Shown here: positions 1 to 5,622 of the stretch, piece by piece
Position numbering within the stretch: position 1 is the stretch's first letter
How the letters are laid out: every line of letters starts with the position of its first letter
NCBI GenBank assembly: GCA_958415245.1
Contig: CATYYP010000068.1
Coordinates: 1-8,251, forward strand
Length of the DNA: 8,251 nucleotides
Direction of reading: 5' to 3'
From: Schaalia odontolytica
GTDB lineage: Bacteria; Actinomycetota; Actinomycetes; Actinomycetales; Actinomycetaceae
Made by a program: the position numbers and the translations under genes
Notes under the pieces: model-generated
Databases searched by the model: none
What the model was told of the DNA's origin: nothing
What the model saw: only the letters and a program-made list of their open reading frames with translations

Positions 1-243
1 TCGCTGGGCGCACGCGTGACACGGCTCGAGGGCTGCTGCGGCCTGGCCGGGAATTTCGGCATGGAGGCGGGCCACTACGACCTGTCTGTGGCCGTCGCTT
101 CCCATTCACTGCTGCCGTCCCTGTCGGCCCAGCCGGATGCGGTGTACCTGGCGGACGGCTTCTCGTGCCGCACCCAGGCCGCCCAGCTGGCGGGCCGCGG
201 GGGCGTCCACCTGGCGACGCTGCTTGCGGGCAGTAGGGGCTGA
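1..243 (+). CDS. C-terminal end of FAD/Fe-S 2-hydroxyacid (D-lactate-type) dehydrogenase, partial
   Basis: The first reading frame is open from base 1 to a TGA at 241-243, giving the last 80 residues of a protein that starts outside the window. Two conserved pieces are visible. One is GCCGLAGNFG, the CCG cysteine motif of GlpC/GlcF-type Fe-S oxidoreductase modules. The other is ADGFSCRTQ followed by GVHLATLL, typical of the extreme C-terminus of the large fused FAD-binding plus Fe-S enzymes (D-lactate dehydrogenase, YdiJ-like). Such enzymes oxidise D-lactate or related 2-hydroxyacids at the membrane and pass electrons through Fe-S centres to quinone. The FAD domain is not in the window, so the exact substrate cannot be given. 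The gene converges on the minus-strand nuclease-like gene, and the repeat block at 326-433 lies between them. Confidence 0.85.
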   Translation, partial: SLGARVTRLEGCCGLAGNFGMEAGHYDLSVAVASHSLLPSLSAQPDAVYLADGFSCRTQAAQLAGRGGVHLATLLAGSRG

Positions 244-325
244 TTATCGGGGAGTGAGTGGGCCATAGCCACGCGTTCTGCTCGCTACTACTAGCAATTG
301 CTTCACGTGTGCCCTGTCCCCAAGT

Positions 326-433
326 AGCGATGCACTATTTAGAGGAGCATTGCACTAGATAGGGAGGCATTGCACTACCTACTATCCAGTGCAATGCTCT
401 GCTATCTAGTGCACTGCTACAGCAACCAGCGCA
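326..433. repeat. Left repeat block: 20-bp units in mirror-image array (copy L)
   Basis: After the lead-in AGCGA (326-330) come two forward 20-bp units: TGCACTATTTAGAGGAGCAT (331-350) and TGCACTAGATAGGGAGGCAT (351-370). A 23-bp imperfect palindrome (371-393, arms TGCACT/AGTGCA) follows. Then come two reverse-oriented 20-bp units, ATGCTCTGCTATCTAGTGCA (394-413) and the more diverged CTGCTACAGCAACCAGCGCA (414-433). The common core is GCATTGCACTA or its complement. The array can fold across position 382 into a long imperfect hairpin, with strong pairing of 351-362 to 402-413 and of 367-376 to 388-397. It starts 5 bases past the stop codon of the minus-strand gene and fills the convergent intergenic region. 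No T-run follows the stem on either side, so a classical intrinsic terminator is not supported, though some bidirectional termination is possible. The rest of 244-437 shows no gene. Confidence 0.92.
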
Positions 434-437
434 ATAA

Positions 438-1520
438 CTACCAACTGCGCGTATGAAAACGTCGACTCGGGCCATCACATGCTTCAGTCGGCAACGCCCA
501 CAGCGCCTGGGCATTCTCAGGGATGGCAACTTGATGCGGACGCAGCAGCTGAATCACCCACGCTCGCAACGCACTGAAGTCTTCATAGTCTCTCCAAGAG
601 ACCCTGTGAATCCTCCAACCGGCATTGCGCAGATCGTTTTCTCGCTGGATCCAGTCACGCTTCGCCCGGGCGAACTCAGCATCGTCCTTGCCCAGCTTTC
701 CAATGCCATCAAACTCGAAGATGATCATGAGCCCGGGGATCGCAATATCCGCAAAGTATCGTCGCCCGTTGACGACGATCTCAAACTGGGTCACGACCTC
801 GAAGGCACTCACCGACTTGAGGACCCACAGCAGCGCAGCCTCGGCAGGGTTGTCACAGCCCGGGTCAGCGGCGTCTATGATTCTCTCCGCTCGCTTATAA
901 GGAATGCAGGTAGCCGCCCGTCGCCGTTCTATCAGACGTACCTTCATCTTATCTTTGGTCATTTCTGCCAGACATCTGGCTTCATCTTGAGCAAACTTCG
1001 AGAAGCCTGACTCGTGACGCAACACCATGCAGGCTGCGACAAAAGCACTCAAAGCTTCTGAATGACACGCCATACGCACAACCGCATCGATGACAGATTC
1101 GCATCGAAGCCCATCGATGATTTCCAATGCGTTTTCTGATGGTCGACTGGTGGTCGCGTAGACATAGACCGGCGGAACGGTAGCTGCCATCGTTCTCACA
1201 GGAGGCAATCGCCGCTTTCCATGTCGTACACCGAACCACGCCACAACATCCGGATTGGCCTCCCACAATGGAATTGATCGCGCAACGAGGGCACTATTAC
1301 CGACGAGAACAGCCTGCCGCTTCGCTCCAACACATACCGCAAGGAGCCTGGCCTGGGCTACTGTCGCCCATGAATCCCAGATAGTCGTGAACGCATCAGG
1401 ACTATCAACACGGACGTAGCAACCTTTCCTAATCCACACACACGTATCGGCACATGGTTGCTGAACGGTACCCTCACACTGTGAGGGCAATGTCAGGACC
1501 GTCATCGATCGAATACTCAT
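438..1520 (-). CDS. AbiEi-like / DUF559 (PD-(D/E)XK, Vsr-fold) nuclease-like protein
   Basis: This 360-residue protein lies in an AT-richer stretch: 28 of 60 bases in 1081-1140 are G or C, against 38 of 60 in 4201-4260. Residues 28-90 (CVWIRKGCYVRV, then an alanine-rich helix and LVGNSALVARSIPLW) resemble the segment after the wing in AbiEi-type antitoxin-like proteins, but no clear helix-turn-helix precedes it. Residues 223-315 fit a DUF559/Vsr-like endonuclease fold: E227 in NPAEAALLWVL, D258 in FADIAIP, E269 and D271 in IIFEFDG, then an Arg/Lys-rich helix and AGWRIHRVSWRDYED. DNA binding or cleavage is inferred from these residues. The chosen ATG has GAGGA ten bases upstream. The frame is open to 1628, but that extension is cysteine-rich, unlike the family, and contains the DnaA-box repeats. 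No AbiEii-type partner is adjacent. A defence or mobile-element role is plausible but unproven. Confidence 0.75.
   Translation of the reverse strand: MSIRSMTVLTLPSQCEGTVQQPCADTCVWIRKGCYVRVDSPDAFTTIWDSWATVAQARLLAVCVGAKRQAVLVGNSALVARSIPLWEANPDVVAWFGVRHGKRRLPPVRTMAATVPPVYVYATTSRPSENALEIIDGLRCESVIDAVVRMACHSEALSAFVAACMVLRHESGFSKFAQDEARCLAEMTKDKMKVRLIERRRAATCIPYKRAERIIDAADPGCDNPAEAALLWVLKSVSAFEVVTQFEIVVNGRRYFADIAIPGLMIIFEFDGIGKLGKDDAEFARAKRDWIQRENDLRNAGWRIHRVSWRDYEDFSALRAWVIQLLRPHQVAIPENAQALWALPTEACDGPSRRFHTRSW
1471..1487. repeat. Short perfect inverted repeat near the 5' end of the nuclease-like gene
   Basis: CCCTCAC and GTGAGGG form 7-bp perfect arms around a 3-base loop. With the start chosen at 1520 the repeat lies within codons 12-17. 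It could be a hairpin in the early message or an operator half-site pair, or simply chance. No function can be assigned from sequence alone. Confidence 0.35.
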
Positions 1521-1569
1521 ACATTGATGATCCTCATGTGAGCCGCACTCGTCACCCACACAACCGACA

Positions 1570-1608
1570 CCTGTGGATAACTCGCACCATAACGAAGCCT
1601 GTGGATAA
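1570..1608 (-). promoter_or_regulatory. Two direct DnaA boxes upstream of the nuclease-like gene
   Basis: On the minus strand TTATCCACAGG occurs twice (1570-1580 and 1598-1608), 28 bp apart start to start and in the same orientation. Each contains a perfect consensus DnaA box, TTATCCACA. They lie 50-88 bases upstream of the chosen start codon. DnaA-responsive transcription of the gene, or a remnant of a replication origin, would both fit. Binding is inferred from consensus only, and no obvious AT-rich unwinding region is present. Confidence 0.55.
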
Positions 1609-1674
1609 TCCCTGTTCGATACTCCCATCGGGACTATCCCCCAAGCCGTGCCCCATGTCAGTTCAGCCTTAGGC

Positions 1675-1787
1675 AGCGATGCACCACATAGGGAGGCATT
1701 GCACTATTTCGGGAAGCATTGCACTAGCTACTATCCAGTGCAATGCTCTGCTATCTAGTGCATTGCTTACTCATCTAGTGCATTGCT
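1675..1787. repeat. Right repeat block: 20-bp units in mirror-image array (copy R)
   Basis: This block repeats the left one in the same overall orientation, exactly 1349 bp away. It has lead-in AGCGA (1675-1679) and forward units TGCACCACATAGGGAGGCAT (1680-1699) and TGCACTATTTCGGGAAGCAT (1700-1719). A central imperfect palindrome (1720-1742) follows, then reverse units ATGCTCTGCTATCTAGTGCA (1743-1762) and TTGCTTACTCATCTAGTGCA (1763-1782). The start of a further degenerate unit runs into the stop codon of the ApbE gene. Bases 1728-1762 are identical to 379-413 (35 bp). The block occupies most of the gap between the end of the iron operon and the nuclease-like gene. It may form a large hairpin in the operon's 3' end. 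There is no T-run typical of an intrinsic terminator. Confidence 0.92.
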
Positions 1788-1790
1788 CGT

Positions 1791-3041
1791 TCATTGCGCC
1801 ACCCACACCAGGCCAACAATCTCCGCCGAGGCCGAGGCGCCGGTCACGCGGGCCCAGCGGGCCACGACGTCCGAAACATCGATGGACGGATCGACAAGGA
1901 GCGCCGTCGACAGGGCCTCCGCCAGCACACCCGACGAGGCCACGACACTGACTTGTCGAACACCCGCATTCGCGGGGTAACCCGTACGCGGATCGATGAT
2001 GTGGTGGTCGAAAACTCGACCGCCACCCGCGGATGTTTCACGCGATGTTTCACGCGCGCGACGATCTTCCACAGAACCAGCCGCACGCCCCACCAGAGGC
2101 CCCGCCACAGACCCCGCACAAACCGCACGCACACCGCCCAGCGGCCCCAGGTTGTCCCCGGACGTCGACAGGGATGCCATACCGCCCAGCGGCCCCAGGT
2201 TGTCCCCGGACGTCGACAGGGATGCCATGCCGCCCGCAGGCAGCTCCACGACGCCAGCGACCGACGTGGGCCCGCCATGAGGGTCGCGCAGGCCCGCGCG
2301 CCACGAAGAGCCGTCGGCGCGAGTCCCGAACACCGACACCGACGAGGTCCCCACAGACACCAACACACCACGCGCCCCCATGGCCACCGCCAGGTCGCGG
2401 CACGCGTCGGCGGTGTACCCCTTTGCAATACCACCCAGGTCGAGGCGCGGACTGGGAATGTCCACGCCACCTACGCACTCAGCAGGGATACCCATCACCC
2501 ACCGCCGCTCGCCAACGCGCGACAGCAAGCCCCACGACGACGCCCGCAACGCCGCCTCCACAACGCGCTCAGACGGCGCGGGCGGCAAGGGCACACCCGC
2601 GACGTACGCGGCCCGCATCGCCTTGACGTCCCACGCGGCAACGAGCGGCCCGATCAGCGGGTTGAACGCTCCGCCGGTCGCCTCCGCGAGCGCCAGCGCG
2701 TCACGCAGCAGGCGGTCGGTTTCTTCACTGACGACGAGGCCGGGGCCGGCCACCGCGGAATCAGCCCCGCAACGGGACGCGCCGCCACCGCCCCCAGCCG
2801 AAGCAACAACAGAATTGAGCCGCGACACCTCGGACGAAGGCCGGAACACGCTCCACATGTCCTCGTGGCGTGCAACAACGCCCACGACAGCGTTGACGAT
2901 CGCCATGCCGTCCCCGCCCCACCCGATGATGTCGACGCGGGTGCCCATCGCGGGGAAGGAGGAGCGCCACGTGGGCGCAGCCTCCCCAGCGCGAGCTATC
3001 CCCGGCGACCCGGCCACGACCTCGTCCCCGGGGCCGCCCAC
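1791..3041 (-). CDS. apbE: ApbE-family FAD:protein FMN transferase with duplicated TSGD loop
   Basis: ApbE enzymes transfer FMN from FAD to a threonine in the GAT motif of target proteins. The order of family motifs is intact in this 416-residue protein: SSFPAMGTRVDI (27-38), FNPLIGPL (126-133), DLGGIAKGY (201-209), VSVGTSS (228-234), TSGD (277-280), DHHIIDPRTGYP (345-356) and AEALSTALLV (374-383). Three features are odd. A perfect 16-residue tandem duplication repeats the TSGD loop at 293-296. A 53-residue stretch, more than usual, separates the second TSGD from HIIDP. The usual ADALST motif reads AEALST, an Asp-to-Glu change at a residue tied to Mg2+ binding in the family. No signal peptide or lipobox is visible. 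The GTG at 3041, 22 bases after the previous stop, has no clear ribosome site; GTG at 3017 is an alternative. The likely substrate is the adjacent FMN lipoprotein. Confidence 0.9.
   Translation of the reverse strand: MGGPGDEVVAGSPGIARAGEAAPTWRSSFPAMGTRVDIIGWGGDGMAIVNAVVGVVARHEDMWSVFRPSSEVSRLNSVVASAGGGGGASRCGADSAVAGPGLVVSEETDRLLRDALALAEATGGAFNPLIGPLVAAWDVKAMRAAYVAGVPLPPAPSERVVEAALRASSWGLLSRVGERRWVMGIPAECVGGVDIPSPRLDLGGIAKGYTADACRDLAVAMGARGVLVSVGTSSVSVFGTRADGSSWRAGLRDPHGGPTSVAGVVELPAGGMASLSTSGDNLGPLGGMASLSTSGDNLGPLGGVRAVCAGSVAGPLVGRAAGSVEDRRARETSRETSAGGGRVFDHHIIDPRTGYPANAGVRQVSVVASSGVLAEALSTALLVDPSIDVSDVVARWARVTGASASAEIVGLVWVAQ
2032..2055. repeat. 12-bp perfect tandem repeat inside apbE
   Basis: GATGTTTCACGC occurs twice head to tail and encodes RETSRETS in the insertion between the TSGD loop and the HIIDP motif of the ApbE protein (residues 330-337). 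The length keeps the frame. It marks the insertion as a slippage-prone, low-complexity segment. Confidence 0.9.
2133..2228. repeat. 48-bp perfect tandem duplication inside apbE
   Basis: Bases 2133-2180 and 2181-2228 are identical over all 48 positions. The unit encodes 16 residues containing MASLSTSGDNLGPLGG, so the conserved TSGD loop is present twice in frame. Complete identity at synonymous positions points to a recent duplication or gene conversion, or to an assembly error. Confidence 0.95.
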
Positions 3042-3063
3042 AGAGCCAGCACAGCGCGCGGGC

Positions 3064-3635
3064 TCAGCCGTCGGAGCCTCCGAGGTCCTTGTCGAGGTCG
3101 CCGTCCTTGGTGGCGTCGTTCAGGCCGGGAATGTTGATGTCGTCGGCGCCATCCGGTGAGACGCCCTGGGCGGCGGCGATGGCGCGGATGGCGGCCTGCA
3201 CGAACTGCTGGTGGGCGACGGTGGCGCCGGTGATGACGTCGACCTTGGCGGGGTCGCCGACCTTGGTGAGGTTGTCGGAGTACTCCTGGTAGGAGGCGAC
3301 GGCGGCCTGCGCCTTCTTGTAGTAGTCCTCGTTGAAGACTTCGCCCGCGGAGTTCTTGCCGTACTCGGCGCCCTTGTCGGTGCCGTCGGCGAGGGTCGTC
3401 TCGTAGGAGGTGGCGGTGATGCGCCCGCCCTCGACGGTGATGGTGATGGTGCCGATGGAGCCCTGGTCGTCGGCGTTGGACTGGGCGGTCCAGGTGCCGT
3501 CGCTCATGGGCTTGGTCATGTCCAGGCCGGTGGAGGGCGTGCACGCGGCCAGGATGGTCGCGCCGAGGGCGCCGAGGACCGCGTACGAGGCCGGGGTGAC
3601 CCAGCGGGAACGGCTATCGGGGGTGGTGGGCGTGG

Positions 3636-3639
<4 letters not shown>
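3064..3639 (-). CDS. FMN-binding domain lipoprotein (flavinylation target)
   Basis: This 191-residue protein starts with a lipoprotein signal: basic RSRW, a hydrophobic stretch at 18-32 and lipobox LAAC with Cys33, so it should be anchored on the outer face of the membrane. Residues about 48-158 form an FMN_bind domain: DGTWTAQS, a beta-rich ITITVEGGRITA segment, then VDVITGATVAHQQF (133-146). Thr140 of the GAT motif is the expected site of covalent FMN attachment, as in NqrC/RnfG. The C-terminus (164-190) is an unusual Asp/Gly-rich acidic tail. The start ATG overlaps the ATPase stop codon (ATGA) and has AAAGGA nine bases upstream. The next gene is ApbE, which should modify this protein. Its role is probably extracytoplasmic electron transfer for iron acquisition; the electron donor and acceptor are inferred. 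Confidence 0.9.
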
Positions 3640-4421
<782 letters not shown>

Positions 4422-4429
4422 GGTGACTC

Positions 4430-5617
4430 TCATTCTCCGCGCAGGACGAGCGCGGGGTCGACGGCCAGTGCGCGGCGCACGGGCGGGAGGCAGGCGAGGA
4501 CGGCGATGAGGATCGAGCACGCGACCGTGCCGAGGAGGATCAGGGGGTGCAGCGAGATCGAACGGTGGAAGACGGAGGTGGAGATGAGGACGGCGAGGCC
4601 GTAGCCTGCCCCGGCCCCCAGGATTCCTCCGATGAGCCCGAGCATGACGCCCTCACCCATGAACTCACGGGTGATGGATCGGGAGGTGGCGCCCAGGGCC
4701 TTGCGCAGGCCGATCTCGTTGCGACGCTCGGTGACGACGGCGATCATCGTGGTGGACACGCCGATCATGGTCAGCGCCAGCACGATGACGGTGATGACGA
4801 TGAGGAGGGAGCGCAGCATCGCGAGGACGCCCGTGTCGGACTGGGCGAGGCGACGCACGGTCTGGGCATGAATGTCAGGGTTCGCGGCGTTCATCGCGTC
4901 GGCGATCGCGCTCAGCTCATCACCCTCCAACGCGATCGAGTACTCGGCGAGCGACACGGTGCCGCTCTGCCCGGTCAGCGTGCTCATGTCCTGGCTGGAC
5001 ATGTACACGTAGCCGTCTTCGTTGCCGCCGGTCTTGAGGATGCCGGACACGGTCAGGGTCACGGTGCGCGGATCGACCTTCAGGCCCGCGGCCGGGGCAC
5101 CGGACTGCACCTGCGCGCCCTTCGAGGACGCGCCGGCGTCCAGCTGGCTCACCGTGATCGTGTCCCCGGCCTTCACGTCGATCGTCGAGGCCACCTGCTC
5201 GCCCACGAGCACCTGACCCGTCGCAGCGGGCCACTCACCGTCCACGAACCAGTACGGGTTCATGGCGTGCACGGCCTCCAGGTCGGCGCCGCCCGCCACG
5301 TAGGGCTGGTCGTTGATGGTGACGGTCTCGTAGTCGAACGCTGCGGATCCGACCAGAGCGCTCGCGGGCACCTGGGCGGTCGCGGCGGCCACGGCCTCGT
5401 CCGTGATGGGCACGTCACCGGCGGGGGTGACGACGAGGTTGGCGCCGTAGGAGCGGATCTCGCGGGCCAGCTGGGCCGGCACGTCGACGGCGATCGTGAC
5501 GAGGCCGGACAGTGTGGTCGCACCGATGGCGACGGCGAGGATCGCGATGAGGACGCGGGAGCGGCGGCGCAGGATGGAGGAGGTGACCATCCGCCAGAAC
5601 ATTGCTCGTCTGGACAT
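4430..5617 (-). CDS. FtsX/MacB-family ABC permease, second copy
   Basis: This 395-residue membrane protein has the MacB layout. It has a basic N-terminus (MSRRAMFWRM, RRRSR), TM1 at about 22-44, and a large extracytoplasmic domain of about 220 residues beginning YGANLVVTPAGD. Three C-terminal TM helices follow at about 270-293, 323-347 and 359-379. The cytoplasmic loop ERRNEIGLRKALGA after TM2 is the characteristic FtsX coupling motif. The protein is homologous in plan to the neighbouring permease 5623-6900 (both begin the outer domain with SYGAN and end with VF-H-SIS before TM4), suggesting a heterodimer with the shared ATPase. A GTG at 5626 and ATG at 5623 are in frame, but ATG 5617 has GGAAGG eight bases upstream and was preferred. 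The protein belongs to the iron-uptake accessory operon; what it moves or mechanically drives is not known. Confidence 0.9.
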   Translation of the reverse strand: MSRRAMFWRMVTSSILRRRSRVLIAILAVAIGATTLSGLVTIAVDVPAQLAREIRSYGANLVVTPAGDVPITDEAVAAATAQVPASALVGSAAFDYETVTINDQPYVAGGADLEAVHAMNPYWFVDGEWPAATGQVLVGEQVASTIDVKAGDTITVSQLDAGASSKGAQVQSGAPAAGLKVDPRTVTLTVSGILKTGGNEDGYVYMSSQDMSTLTGQSGTVSLAEYSIALEGDELSAIADAMNAANPDIHAQTVRRLAQSDTGVLAMLRSLLIVITVIVLALTMIGVSTTMIAVVTERRNEIGLRKALGATSRSITREFMGEGVMLGLIGGILGAGAGYGLAVLISTSVFHRSISLHPLILLGTVACSILIAVLACLPPVRRALAVDPALVLRGE

Positions 5618-5622
5618 GGGCA

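Noticed and set aside
293..302. 10-bp palindrome AGCAATTGCT after the dehydrogenase gene
   Set aside because: Short, single and without a matching partner or context; chance is a sufficient explanation.
346..418. Classical intrinsic terminator
   Set aside because: The stem is long and could terminate transcription, but no T-run follows it on either strand, so it is recorded as a repeat.
331..433. CRISPR array
   Set aside because: Units are contiguous on a 20-bp period without spacers, reverse orientation in the middle, and no cas genes are present.
453..1010. 185-codon plus-strand open frame opposite the nuclease-like gene
   Set aside because: No recognisable domain and no good ribosome site; it runs antisense to the conserved PD-(D/E)XK-like region.
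1521..1628. N-terminal extension of the nuclease-like protein to 1628
   Set aside because: The extra 36 residues are cysteine-rich and unlike the family, the region contains two DnaA-box repeats, and the start at 1520 has a GAGGA at suitable distance.
326..1787. Insertion sequence
   Set aside because: No transposase or DDE/HUH motifs are visible in the enclosed gene and no clear target-site duplication flanks the blocks, so only a non-autonomous cassette is proposed.
1794..3137. 447-codon plus-strand open frame opposite apbE
   Set aside because: Its product is an Arg/Pro/His-rich low-complexity string with no family features. It is the complement of a well-supported ApbE gene in high-GC DNA.
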